NCBI GenBank assembly: GCA_016702745.1
Contig: JADJDJ010000002.1
Coordinates: 124,001 to 188,000, forward strand
Source of the DNA: Chitinophagaceae bacterium
Lineage (GTDB): Bacteria; Bacteroidota; Bacteroidia; Chitinophagales; Chitinophagaceae
Direction: 5' to 3'
DNA: 64,000 nucleotides
The number at the start of each line of letters is the position of its first letter. The stretch's first letter is position 1. Of the stretch, positions 25,909 through 34,574 are shown piece by piece. The notes beneath the pieces were generated by a model that was not told the origin of the DNA, did no database searches, and saw nothing but the letters and a program-made list of their open reading frames with translations. Position numbers and translations under genes: made by a program.

Positions 25909-27015
25909 ATGATCAATATATGGCCTACTAAGTTTTCCCGTTTATCACCCATCAAACGGCACCAGCGAAAAACGATTCTCGTGATCGCATTTTCCTGGAC
26001 CCTGGCGGATACAATGTTTTTCTTCTGGCGAAAGGGGATTGGCATCCTGCCTGAAAAATATTATAACCCGGAAACAAATCTGACACAGGAAATCATGATC
26101 CGGGAGATCACCGTTTTTCTGATCAGTCTTTTCCTTGGGTATTTTCTGGTCTCTGTACTCCGCAATTATCTACGTGATGTTTCCCTATGGTACAACCTGA
26201 TGATTAAAACATTGCTGTTACTTGGAGTGGCCTTTGTGATGACCTTCCTGATTTATATTTCCTATGAATGGCTGATCGCAGGTAATAGTTTTGTCGGCGC
26301 CCTTAAAAAATTTATTTACAATCTGCTTCATCGCCGGCTGTTACTGGAAAAAATGCCGGAATGGCTGCTGTTGTTTTTAATCACGCAGCTGGCTATTGAA
26401 GTGAATGAAAAATATTCTCCCGGTGTTTTCTTTAATATCATCATTGGCCGTTACCTCCAACCAAGAGAAGAAAGGAGGATCATTCTATTCCTGGATCTGA
26501 AAGATTCAACACCAATAGCTGAAAAGCTGGGGCATAAGGAGTACTTCAAATTTATTCGTGATTTTATTTTTTACATCTCTTCCGGATTTATTGATAATAA
26601 CGGGAGGATTTACCAGTATGTGGGTGATGAGGTAGTGGTCTGGTGGCCCGAATCAAAAGAAAATGCATTAAAAGCGATTAATTCCCTGTTGAGTTCGCGT
26701 AAAGCATTGAATCAAAAACAAGATCGTTTCAAAAGAAGATACGGAGTAATGCCGGAGTATAAAGCCGGAATACATACCGGACTGGTCACGGTAGGCCAGG
26801 TAGGGATTATTAAAAAAGACCTGGTGATGAGCGGAGATACGATTAATACTGCAGCCCGAATCCGAAGCGCCTGTACTGATATGAATCAGAAATATCTTAT
26901 TTCAAAAGATGTACTTGACTTTCTTGACATGAAGGAATGGCAGGCTGAGCCAATGATTCCCATAGATTTAAAGGGAAAGAACCAACAGATGGAATTATTT
27001 GCATTAAAAATCTGA
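25909..27015 (+). CDS. Membrane-bound adenylate/guanylate cyclase (class III)
   Basis: 368 residues. The N-terminal ~180 residues hold about four helices (LVIAFSWTLADTMFFF, ITVFLISLFLGYFLVSVL, TLLLLGVAFVMTFLIYI, WLLLFLITQLAIEV). The C-terminal cyclase homology domain begins ERRIILFLDLKDSTPIAEKLG, with the first metal Asp; the second is in YQYVGDEVVVWW; GDTINTAARI supplies the Asn/Arg transition-state residues. All needed catalytic positions appear present, so it should make cAMP or cGMP at the membrane. No effector gene is adjacent. Confidence 0.88.
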   Translation: MINIWPTKFSRLSPIKRHQRKTILVIAFSWTLADTMFFFWRKGIGILPEKYYNPETNLTQEIMIREITVFLISLFLGYFLVSVLRNYLRDVSLWYNLMIKTLLLLGVAFVMTFLIYISYEWLIAGNSFVGALKKFIYNLLHRRLLLEKMPEWLLLFLITQLAIEVNEKYSPGVFFNIIIGRYLQPREERRIILFLDLKDSTPIAEKLGHKEYFKFIRDFIFYISSGFIDNNGRIYQYVGDEVVVWWPESKENALKAINSLLSSRKALNQKQDRFKRRYGVMPEYKAGIHTGLVTVGQVGIIKKDLVMSGDTINTAARIRSACTDMNQKYLISKDVLDFLDMKEWQAEPMIPIDLKGKNQQMELFALKI

Positions 27016-27114
27016 TTGTTTGCAACATTCCAAGATTCCGTAGAACTGGCATGATATTTTCACCTCCCTCCTTAGTTCTTCTAAACAATATTGATCATCG
27101 TATAATATTTATTT

Positions 27115-27288
27115 ATGTTACGCTGGACAATTATATTCTTTGTGATTGCGCTTATTGCTGCAATCCTTGGTTTTGGCGGATTAGCAGCCGGTGCTGCTTC
27201 GATAGCCAGGATTTGCTTCTTTATTTTTCTGGTCTTATTTGTTGTGTCGCTCCTTTTTGGAAAGCGGGTCAGCAAATCAGTCACATAA
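27115..27288 (+). CDS. DUF1328-type small membrane protein
   Basis: 57 residues starting at ATG 27115: MLRWTIIFFVIALIAAILGF, then GGLAAGAASIARICFFIFLVLFVVSLLFG. The LRW...LIAAxLGFGGxAAxAAxIAKxLFxxFLxLFxxxL pattern is the DUF1328/YtjA family, two helices, common in stress-type gene clusters. It precedes YtxH and holin-like genes, forming a set of small membrane proteins. Confidence 0.85.
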   Translation: MLRWTIIFFVIALIAAILGFGGLAAGAASIARICFFIFLVLFVVSLLFGKRVSKSVT

Positions 27289-27318
27289 CCGTTTAACCTG
27301 ATATAAATACTGTTAATG

Positions 27319-27340
27319 CCATGAAAAGGCTTTTTCATGG
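27319..27340. other. Hairpin between the DUF1328 and YtxH genes
   Basis: CCATGAAAA (27319-27327) and TTTTCATGG (27332-27340) form a 9-bp stem with a GGCT loop. There is no T-run after it, so it may be an mRNA-stability or attenuation element, not a clear terminator. Confidence 0.35.
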
Positions 27341-27505
27341 GTAGCAATGTATTGTCCATATTCCGATAAGAGGCAGTCGCCTTACCGGAATTTACAGCAA
27401 TACCTGGCTAATGATATTTTCAAAACTCATGAATACTACCCTGTTGAATCAGGACATGAACCTTTTATAGTAAATAAAATCAGATAACAATTTAAAAACA
27501 CTTGT

Positions 27506-27781
27506 ATGAGCTCAAAAGTATTATTAGGATTTCTTGCCGGAGCAGCCGCAGGCGCATTAGCCGGAATTTTACTGGCCCCGGACAAAGGATCAGCTACCCG
27601 CAAAAAAATTGCCGGAAAAGCTGGTGATATCACAGACAGTGTGAAAAACAGTTTCAATGAATTTATTGATGGCGTAAAAGATGCGTACAGCAACGTGAAA
27701 GAAGAAACTGAGGAAATGAAAGAGCAGGCGATCGCAAAAATGAATTCCACTAAAAAGGAAATCAAGAACAGTTTTTCCTGA
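27506..27781 (+). CDS. YtxH domain protein
   Basis: 91 residues. LLGFLAGAAAGALAGILLAPDKGSATRKKI is the YtxH signature (glycine-rich helix followed by LLxAPxSGxxxR). The rest is an amphipathic helix with charged heptads (DSVKNSFNEFIDGVKDAY, VKEETEEMKEQAIAKMNS). Family members are membrane-anchored general stress proteins. It is followed within 35 bp by the holin-like gene. Confidence 0.88.
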   Translation: MSSKVLLGFLAGAAAGALAGILLAPDKGSATRKKIAGKAGDITDSVKNSFNEFIDGVKDAYSNVKEETEEMKEQAIAKMNSTKKEIKNSFS

Positions 27782-27815
27782 TGAATTAAAATGACCGGTA
27801 AGTAAACAACATCCC

Positions 27816-28166
27816 ATGCATACTGCTATTGATCACATTGAAACACTGGTAGCAAAAGCCGGTGAACTGGTAGAAACAAAGGCCGCCATCTGGAAGTTAA
27901 AAGCAACCGGCAAAATGGCGGACACGGGTTCATCACTGATTACACTGGTGGCCATCGTATGCTGTACCACGATTGCCCTGCTGATCATCAGTATTGGTGC
28001 GGCATTCTTGATTGGTACAGCCCTTCATAATACCGGTGCCGGTTTTCTGATCGTGGGGGGATTTTATTTACTTACCGGTTTTTTTATATGGATTTGCCGC
28101 AGGCAACTGATTAAGGAGCCACTGAGCAATCTGATCATCCGCAAACTAACCCACCAGCGTTTATGA
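27816..28166 (+). CDS. Phage_holin_3_6/YqjE-type membrane protein
   Basis: 116 residues. An amphipathic N-terminal helix (IDHIETLVAKAGELVETKAAIWKLKATGK) precedes two hydrophobic helices (LITLVAIVCCTTIALLIISIGAAFLIG and AGFLIVGGFYLLTGFFIWI). This is the layout of the 'holin superfamily III' or YqjE family, which are chromosomal stress-associated proteins, not phage lysis genes. The stop overlaps the next start (ATGA, 4 bp). Confidence 0.75.
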   Translation: MHTAIDHIETLVAKAGELVETKAAIWKLKATGKMADTGSSLITLVAIVCCTTIALLIISIGAAFLIGTALHNTGAGFLIVGGFYLLTGFFIWICRRQLIKEPLSNLIIRKLTHQRL

Positions 28167-28531
28167 AAAGTAAAGATACCAGCCTGGAGCAGCTGGATCA
28201 TAAAATTGCGGCCTTAAAGAAACTGGAGAAACAGCAGCTGCTGGAGCTTAGGCAGTCTGCACAGAATGTGATACATCATTTATCTCCCGTCAATCTTTTA
28301 AAAGACACGGTGCAAAAAGTAACGGCATCACCCGACTTACGTCTTTCTGTGATGGATACCGCCCTTGGAATTGGAGCCGGTATTCTGGGAAAACGATTAT
28401 TTGTGGGTCGTTCTTCCAATCTTCTGAAAAAAACCGGGGGCCTGGCGCTTGAGTTCCTGCTCAGCAATTTTGTTCGCAAACAAATTCCACTGTTAAGAAG
28501 AAAAAGACTGAATGGCATGGACACTGATTAA
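28163..28531 (+). CDS. Hypothetical protein translationally coupled to the holin-like gene
   Basis: 122 residues. The N-terminal coiled region (LEQLDHKIAALKKLEKQQLLELRQSAQNV) is followed by a Gly-rich hydrophobic segment (MDTALGIGAGILGKRLFVG) and a basic C terminus (RKQIPLLRRKRLNG). It fits the third member of YqjD-YqjE-YqjK-like sets in position but has no certain family. The 4-bp overlap shows one transcript with the preceding gene. Confidence 0.65.
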   Translation: MKSKDTSLEQLDHKIAALKKLEKQQLLELRQSAQNVIHHLSPVNLLKDTVQKVTASPDLRLSVMDTALGIGAGILGKRLFVGRSSNLLKKTGGLALEFLLSNFVRKQIPLLRRKRLNGMDTD

Positions 28532-28596
28532 AGCGGATTTGTATCATCAGTCATGGACGGCCTGCTGTAACTGCTCCCTCAGCACAAAAAACCAAC

Positions 28597-29667
28597 ATGA
28601 GTATCAACTTCAATAACCGGATCAAACAGGTATTACTGCTGGGTACCCTGATTTTATTGGTATGGGTAGTTGTTCAGCATTTATACATCTGTTTACCCGG
28701 ACTTCTTGGCGCTGTAACCTTATATATCCTGAGCCGGGGCAATAATTTCCAACTCGTTTATCATAAAAAATGGAAGAAAGGAAGAGCCGCAGGGCTTTTT
28801 GTTATTTATTACCTGATCCTGCTGGGCTTGCCGGTTTTTCTGGCCGTAACACTGATCAGTCCCAAGGTAAATGCATTCCTCAACAATCCTTCGGGTGCTA
28901 TTGATCAAATAAAAATAGCTGTCACTCAGGTACAACAAAAGGCAGGACTGAACATTATATCCGAACAATCATTAACCGGTTCACTGGAGAAAATTACGGC
29001 CTTTATTCCCTCGATTCTGAACAGCACCGCCAACCTGATTACCAATCTGGCGATTATGCTTTTCTTTCTTTATTACATGCTCTATTATAGCCGGGAGATG
29101 GAAAAAACACTGGTAAAGATCATACCTTTAAAGGATGGGAATACCAATATGCTTGCTTCAGAGACAAAAAAAATCGTCCGGGCGAATGCGCTGGGTATTC
29201 CCCTTATTTCCCTGATACAGGGATTAACCGCTACGCTGGGTTATTTTATTTTCGGTGTGCAGGAATGGGCGCTCTGGGGTTTTCTCACCGGTATCTTCGC
29301 ATTCTTTCCGGTGGTGGGCACCATGATCATCTGGGTGCCGCTGGTTCTGTATACTTTTGCTTCCGGAAATACTGCAATGGGAATCGGTCTGCTGTTGTAC
29401 AGTGTGATCATTACAGGCAATGTGGATTATATTTCCCGGATCACCATTATGCGAAAACTGGGAGATGTTCACCCGGTGATAACCGTACTGGGAGTGATTG
29501 TTGGTCTTGGTCTTTTTGGTTTTATCGGTCTTGTATTTGGCCCACTGCTGGTGAATTACATCATTGTGCTGTTCAAAATCTATATGAATGAATTTGTGGA
29601 GCCGGTGGAACTGCAAAAAGAAGTGAATGAAAAGGAAGAACAAAGGGCGCAGGCTGAAATTACCTGA
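28597..29667 (+). CDS. AI-2E family transporter
   Basis: 356 residues, about eight helices. The family layout is present: an N-terminal pair of helices, a long loop (SPKVNAFLNNPSGAIDQIKIAV), then LFFLYYMLYYSREMEKTLVKIIP, the conserved IPLISLIQGLTATLGYFIFG, and ALWGFLTGIFAFFPVVGTMIIWVPLVL (the FPxVG core) and LGDVHPVITVLGVIVGLGLFGFIGLVFGPLL. Members export small molecules or ions (TqsA, YdiK type). It closes the group of small membrane proteins and is convergent with the next gene. Confidence 0.9.
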   Translation: MSINFNNRIKQVLLLGTLILLVWVVVQHLYICLPGLLGAVTLYILSRGNNFQLVYHKKWKKGRAAGLFVIYYLILLGLPVFLAVTLISPKVNAFLNNPSGAIDQIKIAVTQVQQKAGLNIISEQSLTGSLEKITAFIPSILNSTANLITNLAIMLFFLYYMLYYSREMEKTLVKIIPLKDGNTNMLASETKKIVRANALGIPLISLIQGLTATLGYFIFGVQEWALWGFLTGIFAFFPVVGTMIIWVPLVLYTFASGNTAMGIGLLLYSVIITGNVDYISRITIMRKLGDVHPVITVLGVIVGLGLFGFIGLVFGPLLVNYIIVLFKIYMNEFVEPVELQKEVNEKEEQRAQAEIT

Positions 29668-29688
29668 CCGGCATGTTGAATACCCTTT

Positions 29689-30696
29689 TTAAATACCCCT
29701 GATACGCCCGACAAATGCTCGCCATGTTTTCTTATTCCAGTTGGCAAACCGTCCCCGCTGCACCACCAGTTTATTATCAGTGGCCGGTTGCAGATAATAA
29801 TGAAAGGAAAATCCAATGAAAGGATCATCCCATCCGGTAATCTGACCAAAGCGAAGATCATTCATCACAATAGTGTCTCTGTTTTTTTCAAGCGTATAAT
29901 AGCCTTGTGAAAACCGGATCAGTTTTTTTGCTTCAGTCTTTTCGTTTACTTCTTGCAACAGGTTTTCATTTCTGGGAAAAAAAGATAGCCGGTTGGATCC
30001 GTTCCGGTCAAACACAGAAATATATGTTGTATAGTAACCACTGTCTGTTTCAGCAATGGCAAACCATAACCAGTTTTGAAATGGAGCCGGTGTGGTCATG
30101 AATCGCTTATAGGTGAATGATTGTGCGGCCAATACATCCTGCATCTTTTCCTCTATCCTCAACTTATTGCTGATACAATAACCGGTATATAATAGACTGG
30201 CAGATAATCCGGTGATATAAATAATTTTACGGATCCGGTGCTGTTTGTAAAAAAGCAATAATAAAAAGGCAATCCCGGGGAAAAGCGAGAAAAAAGGATC
30301 AGCCACAAAAATCACATTGAATGCCACTCTCTTGCTGTTAAAGGGTTCAAACCAGCCCGTGCCATAATTATTTAATGCATCCAGTAAAAGATGCAGCCCT
30401 CCTGCCACTAAAAAAAAGAATAACCAATGTTGATAGGAAATATTTCCTTTTTTGATGTATCGCCGGAAAAAAAAGGCCAGCAGTGGACTCATGACCAGTA
30501 AAAAAAAGAATGAATGGGTCAGTCCCCGATGGGCAAAAAGATTATCTGAAGTATCGAGCCAGAAAGCAGCCAGAAAATCGATATCCGGCAGGCTATGCGC
30601 CAGCACACCGGTCAGCATGGCTTTTTTTCCCAGTTGTTTTCCTGCCATTGCTTCTCCGAGGCAGGCACCAAGGGCGATATGTGTAATGCTATCCAA
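29689..30696 (-). CDS. YdjM-type membrane-bound metal-dependent hydrolase
   Basis: 335 residues. MDSITHIALGACLGEA, HSLPDIDFLA, HRGLTHSFFF and LHLLLDALNNYGTGWFEPFNS are the conserved motifs of the YdjM (PF04307) family, with His/Asp residues at the ends of hydrophobic helices forming a probable metal site. About five helices lie in the first 190 residues. The last ~140 residues form a soluble domain rich in beta strands that is not part of the basic family. The substrate is unknown. It is convergent with the exporter gene. Confidence 0.85.
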   Translation of the reverse strand: MDSITHIALGACLGEAMAGKQLGKKAMLTGVLAHSLPDIDFLAAFWLDTSDNLFAHRGLTHSFFFLLVMSPLLAFFFRRYIKKGNISYQHWLFFFLVAGGLHLLLDALNNYGTGWFEPFNSKRVAFNVIFVADPFFSLFPGIAFLLLLFYKQHRIRKIIYITGLSASLLYTGYCISNKLRIEEKMQDVLAAQSFTYKRFMTTPAPFQNWLWFAIAETDSGYYTTYISVFDRNGSNRLSFFPRNENLLQEVNEKTEAKKLIRFSQGYYTLEKNRDTIVMNDLRFGQITGWDDPFIGFSFHYYLQPATDNKLVVQRGRFANWNKKTWRAFVGRIRGI

Positions 30697-30956
30697 TGTA
30701 ATATTTCATCACCTACATTTCTTTCCGGTATTATTTTTCAATCCTTTCATTTACCGGTGATCAAGGCTCCAATGAAGTTTCCTTCCCCTTAGCAATAATA
30801 CAGTTTATGGAATTAATACAGACTGATCATAACTAATAGCTGATTGGTCCTGTGATGATAAATATACAAACTGGACCTTTCCTGATTATCAGCGGGTGAG
30901 AAAATACGGATACGGCGCAGCACAATGAGCCCCTTTAGAAGAGTCTTTAGCAGGTT

Positions 30957-31538
30957 TTAATAATAGGGACTGATCATCCAATAAACCAATACCCCGGTAA
31001 CGGCTACATAAAACCATATGGGCCAGGTAATACGGGCCAGTTTTTTATGCCGGGCATAATCGCCGGTGAGGGCCCGGTAGGCTGTAAAAAGAATAAAGGG
31101 GAGAATGATTCCGGCCAGTGGTATATGTGTTCCTAAGATGATATAATAGATGATCCGGCTATTGCCCACTGCGGCCTTTTCCAATGCGTCTACTATGCCA
31201 TCGTGATTAAGATCGCCGAAGCGGGTTTCGCCTGCAAAAAGATGGTGACAAATATAACTGAGGAGGAAGAGCAGGGAAAGCAGCATGGCCGCCAGCATGA
31301 TATTGCGGTGCAGTGCCTGTTTGCCCTGCTTTACGGCCAGTAATGCGAGGACCAGTGAAATAGCCACCAGGGAATTAATGACCGCATTAGCTTTGGCAAA
31401 AAGGTGTACATCAAAACCCAGATCAACTTTTAGTTGCACTCTTCCCAGCAACACAACGGCGATAAAAACGATAGCAGAAAATCCAAGGATCAGCCAGTTT
31501 GCTTTTTTATCATTCTTTTTCCAGACAGCCTGCAACAT
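30957..31538 (-). CDS. DUF420 membrane protein (cytochrome oxidase assembly, CtaM-like) with EF-hand-like loop
   Basis: 193 residues, five helices, with the DUF420 pattern: LGFDVHLFAKANAVINSLVAISLVLAL, HRNIMLAAMLLSLLFLLSYICHHL, THIPLAGIILPFILFTAYRALTGDYARHKKLARITWPIWFYVAVTG. In Bacillus the family member CtaM is needed to make active cytochrome oxidase. Between helices 3 and 4 sits GDLNHDGIVDALEKA, which matches an EF-hand-like DxNxDGxxDxxE calcium loop. It follows the SCO gene by 3 bp, so the two are co-expressed. Confidence 0.88.
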   Translation of the reverse strand: MLQAVWKKNDKKANWLILGFSAIVFIAVVLLGRVQLKVDLGFDVHLFAKANAVINSLVAISLVLALLAVKQGKQALHRNIMLAAMLLSLLFLLSYICHHLFAGETRFGDLNHDGIVDALEKAAVGNSRIIYYIILGTHIPLAGIILPFILFTAYRALTGDYARHKKLARITWPIWFYVAVTGVLVYWMISPYY

Positions 31539-31541
31539 GAT

Positions 31542-32339
31542 TTATTGTTTTTTTCGAATGACGAATAGTAAAAGGCCAACCCCAAAGATGGCCAGCAGGA
31601 AAACAACTGCGATCAATTGTAGTTTACCGGCGAAGAAACTTTTTCTGGCAGGATCTTTTTCCATTGTAAGTAACACCAGGTCGGAGGAAAGCCTGGAGAG
31701 GGAGGCAGAATCAAGGCCATCATAAAATCCCCTGACATGTCTGCTACTATCGATCAGGATAAATTTATCGCTGTGAATAAAACTGGTATCTACTCCTTCC
31801 CCATCCTGCAGGCCAACTTTCATTTCATTCAGGGCCAGGTCATATATTTCCTGTTTATTACCGGTCAGCAGCCACCATTGTTCGGGATTGATCTGAAAGC
31901 GGTCGGCCCAGCCCTTTAGTCTTGGCACCGAATCTCTTTCCGGATCAATACTAAATGAAATAAAATGAACCAGGTGGTTGGACCGGTCACCCACTCTTTT
32001 TCCATTATGAATGGATTCGGCCAGTCTTTTCATATTGCGGGTCATCCCCGGGCAAATGGTCGGGCAACGGGTGAAAAACAGATCGGCGATTACAATTTTC
32101 CCTTTGAGATCATCCCAGGTAATCGTTTTGCCTTCCTGATTGGTGAGTTTGAAGTCCTTGACTTTATGCCATACGGTATCGGATTGCCGCTTTCCTCTTT
32201 TCACTACTTCCTGAACGGTGTCTGCAAAATAATGACGGGGCATTACCACAGCCGTTTCGCTTTTATTCTTGACTATAAAATAGGCAACCAGGGGTAAGAG
32301 GAGTGCCAGCAGGACCGCATATAATGCTCTTTTATTCAC
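31542..32339 (-). CDS. SCO1/SenC family copper chaperone
   Basis: 265 residues. An N-terminal anchor (ALYAVLLALLLPLVAYFIV) is followed by a thioredoxin fold with the copper site FFTRCPTICPGMT (CxxxC) and the distal His in SFIHSDKFILID. The family delivers copper to the CuA centre of oxidase subunit II. Unusually there is a second hydrophobic helix at the C terminus (LIAVVFLLAIFGVGLLLFVI). It lies just downstream of the oxidase operon terminator and upstream of DUF420. Confidence 0.92.
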   Translation of the reverse strand: MNKRALYAVLLALLLPLVAYFIVKNKSETAVVMPRHYFADTVQEVVKRGKRQSDTVWHKVKDFKLTNQEGKTITWDDLKGKIVIADLFFTRCPTICPGMTRNMKRLAESIHNGKRVGDRSNHLVHFISFSIDPERDSVPRLKGWADRFQINPEQWWLLTGNKQEIYDLALNEMKVGLQDGEGVDTSFIHSDKFILIDSSRHVRGFYDGLDSASLSRLSSDLVLLTMEKDPARKSFFAGKLQLIAVVFLLAIFGVGLLLFVIRKKQ

Positions 32340-32365
32340 AGATGCATTTTTGAAAACAGGTTACG

Positions 32366-32415
32366 AAAAAAAACCATTAAACCTATTACCTTAACAGGTA
32401 AGCGGTTTAATGGTT
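32366..32415 (-). terminator. Terminator of the ACIII-oxidase operon
   Basis: AACCATTAAACC (32372-32383) pairs with GGTTTAATGGTT (32404-32415); an inner TTACCT/AGGTAA hairpin extends the stem. On the minus strand it is followed by a T-run (the A8 run at 32366-32373), after the stop of the subunit IV gene. Confidence 0.7.
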
Positions 32416-32439
32416 CTTGGTTGGTTAAACTGTTATAGG

Positions 32440-32934
32440 TTACTCCTTTCCGCTTTTTTCTGCAGGCGCTGCTTCATGTTTTTCTCCGTGATGCTTGCTG
32501 GGCATCGTTGATTCCTTAAAATAAGGATCGTATTGGTTCCGGAGATTTTTATAGGAATTACCATCTGCCACAAAAGCGATGATAAACCATATAAAAAGCA
32601 TCAGGGGCACTACAATGGTCATGATCATATTCCTGATCTCATCACCAAGGTGCATGAATACGGAAACGATATAAAAGGCCTTGGCCAGGGTAAGGATACA
32701 AACCACCCCTTTGAACATCAGCACCAGCAGCTCGCTGGGATTTGCTCCTTTGTGGATATTATAGATCGCAAGACCGATCACCAGTTCGATAACTGTGATA
32801 ACAGAAAGAAGGATCGTGGTCTTTTTTACTTTTTTTCTGAATGTCGCATCATCAGCATGCCCGTGATGAAAACTTACTTCCGGGTAAGCTGCTGAGGATG
32901 AAACACTCTTTGTAGGATCATAATGACTACTCAT
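32440..32934 (-). CDS. Cytochrome c oxidase subunit IV family protein
   Basis: 164 residues. Three helices (TTILLSVITVIELVIGLAIY, LLVLMFKGVVCILTLAKAFYIVSVFMHLGDE, MTIVVPLMLFIWFIIAFV) match the prokaryotic COX4 family, with the conserved KAFYIVxxFMHLxxE segment. His-rich N- and C-terminal tails (SFHHGHADD, KHHGEKHE) flank them. It is the last gene of the ACIII-oxidase unit. Confidence 0.88.
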   Translation of the reverse strand: MSSHYDPTKSVSSSAAYPEVSFHHGHADDATFRKKVKKTTILLSVITVIELVIGLAIYNIHKGANPSELLVLMFKGVVCILTLAKAFYIVSVFMHLGDEIRNMIMTIVVPLMLFIWFIIAFVADGNSYKNLRNQYDPYFKESTMPSKHHGEKHEAAPAEKSGKE

Positions 32935-32956
32935 AATCTGTATAGTTCAAAAATTA

Positions 32957-33856
32957 TCAAATAAGGTAAAAACACAGGAACACGAATACCCAAACCAGAT
33001 CTACAAAGTGCCAATACAAACCGGCTTTTTCGATCATCAGGTAATGTCCTCTTTGTTCAAATATTCCTTTCTGTGTCATGATCAGCATCACGATATTGAT
33101 CACAACTCCGGAGAATACGTGGAAACCGTGGAAACCGGTAATCCCAAAGAAATAACCACCAAAGGCGATTGGTCCTTTTTCACGGATATGGGCATGGGCC
33201 ACATCCACCATTCCGGCTAATTGGGAAGAAGACATTTTCTCGAGTGATTCCACACTGGCTGCTGCCATTCCTTCTTTGGGAAATTCATGAGCCAGGTGTA
33301 CGAGGGTTTCATGGGAGGAAGCTGCCAGGGCTGATTGGGCCAGCGCAGGATCAACTAATTCACCCCATGGATTTCCACCCATTGTCTGGCCAATCATGTC
33401 GATATAATTATTTCCATCTATGGTGGTTGCCAGTACAGCATGCTCACCGGTGATCAGGTGATGCCATTCCCATGCCTGACAGCCAAGGAAGGCCAGTCCG
33501 CCAACGATGGTCCAGGCCATCCATTTGATTACTCCGTTTTTATCTCCCTTATGCCCGGCATGTACGGCCAGTACCATGGTCACCGAACTGATGATCAGGA
33601 TAAAGGTCATTACACTCACAAAGGCCAGTGGCAGATTGGCATGACCGGCTCCCGGGAAGGCGTTAAACACCACGTTGGGATCGGGCCAGAAATTCTGGCT
33701 GAAACGGATAGTGCCATAGGAAATCAAAAAGGCGCCAAATGTAAAGGCATCACTCATCAGGAAATACCACATCATCAATTTGCCGTATTCCAGGTTGAAT
33801 GGGCTTTTACCGCCGCTCCACCATTTGGTTTGATGTACTGTTGATTGTGTTGACAT
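32957..33856 (-). CDS. ctaE: Cytochrome c oxidase subunit III, long form
   Basis: 299 residues. Subunit III stabilises the oxidase core. Helices carry GKLMMWYFLMSDAFTFGAFLISY, CQAWEWHHLI, GITGFHGFHVFSGVVINIVML (the family's HGxHV) and LYWHFVDLVWVFVFLCFYLI. An insertion of about 85 residues (roughly 140-225, from GEHAVL to HAHIREKGP), hydrophilic and Ala/Ser-rich, separates the middle helices and is absent from the 203-residue paralog next door. The spacing to subunit IV is 22 bp. Confidence 0.9.
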   Translation of the reverse strand: MSTQSTVHQTKWWSGGKSPFNLEYGKLMMWYFLMSDAFTFGAFLISYGTIRFSQNFWPDPNVVFNAFPGAGHANLPLAFVSVMTFILIISSVTMVLAVHAGHKGDKNGVIKWMAWTIVGGLAFLGCQAWEWHHLITGEHAVLATTIDGNNYIDMIGQTMGGNPWGELVDPALAQSALAASSHETLVHLAHEFPKEGMAAASVESLEKMSSSQLAGMVDVAHAHIREKGPIAFGGYFFGITGFHGFHVFSGVVINIVMLIMTQKGIFEQRGHYLMIEKAGLYWHFVDLVWVFVFLCFYLI

Positions 33857-33898
33857 AACTATTTATAAAAAATCAAGAAACAATTCAATCTATTTTTC

Positions 33899-34510
33899 TC
33901 ACCCAATCAGCATAAAGAAGACCAGCAGGTATAACCAGAGCAGGTCTACAAAATGCCAGTAGGTGGCGGCCACTTCTACGGGTACTGAACTATAATTTTT
34001 GCTCCGGCCGATAAAGGCTTTTACAAACATTACCACGAGTGCGATGACACCACCAGCTACGTGCAGGGCATGCAATCCAAAAATCACATAGAGGAACTGG
34101 CCTGCGCCACCTCCCTTGAATGTGATCCCCTGGTCATTCCACAATTGCTGGAACCCCAGCCATTGCATCAGCACGAAAGCAATACCAAGGATCAGGGTTA
34201 ACCCGACCAGCATGCGGTATTGCTGCATGAACCTTTGTTTAAAAGAGCGAAGTGCCAGCTGGATGGTCAGACTGCTCAACAGGATAGCAGCAGTTGAAGC
34301 CCAGAATATTTTTGGCACTGCTACCGGAATCCAGGTGCTCTGATTGCTTTTGACAATAAAAGCGCTGGTGAGACCGGCAAACATCATCACGATACTTCCA
34401 ATGGCCACCCATAAGGTAAACTTATGAGGGTGCATTCTTTTTTTACCCCTATCCCCTAAAGGGGGATTACTCGCATCTTTTATATTCAATTCACTTACCA
34501 TTTGCTTCAT
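33899..34510 (-). CDS. Cytochrome c oxidase subunit III, short form
   Basis: 203 residues, five helices. LWVAIGSIVMMFAGLTSAFIV, FGLHALHVAGGVIALVVMFV and ATYWHFVDLLWLYLLVFFMLI are standard subunit III signatures (HxxHVxxG, YWHFVDxxW). It is adjacent to the longer subunit III; Bacteroidota oxidase operons often hold both, and the division of labour is not clear. It is followed by the long form 42 bp later. Confidence 0.88.
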   Translation of the reverse strand: MKQMVSELNIKDASNPPLGDRGKKRMHPHKFTLWVAIGSIVMMFAGLTSAFIVKSNQSTWIPVAVPKIFWASTAAILLSSLTIQLALRSFKQRFMQQYRMLVGLTLILGIAFVLMQWLGFQQLWNDQGITFKGGGAGQFLYVIFGLHALHVAGGVIALVVMFVKAFIGRSKNYSSVPVEVAATYWHFVDLLWLYLLVFFMLIG

Positions 34511-34574
34511 TCACTTTCAGGACAAATTTCTGATCCACTCCTTTTCTGCCGGATAATGCTTAAGCTCCTGCTGT

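Noticed and set aside
27816..28166. Holin-like protein as evidence of a prophage
   Set aside because: No other phage gene is near; the protein belongs to the chromosomal YqjE/holin-III group found in stress clusters.
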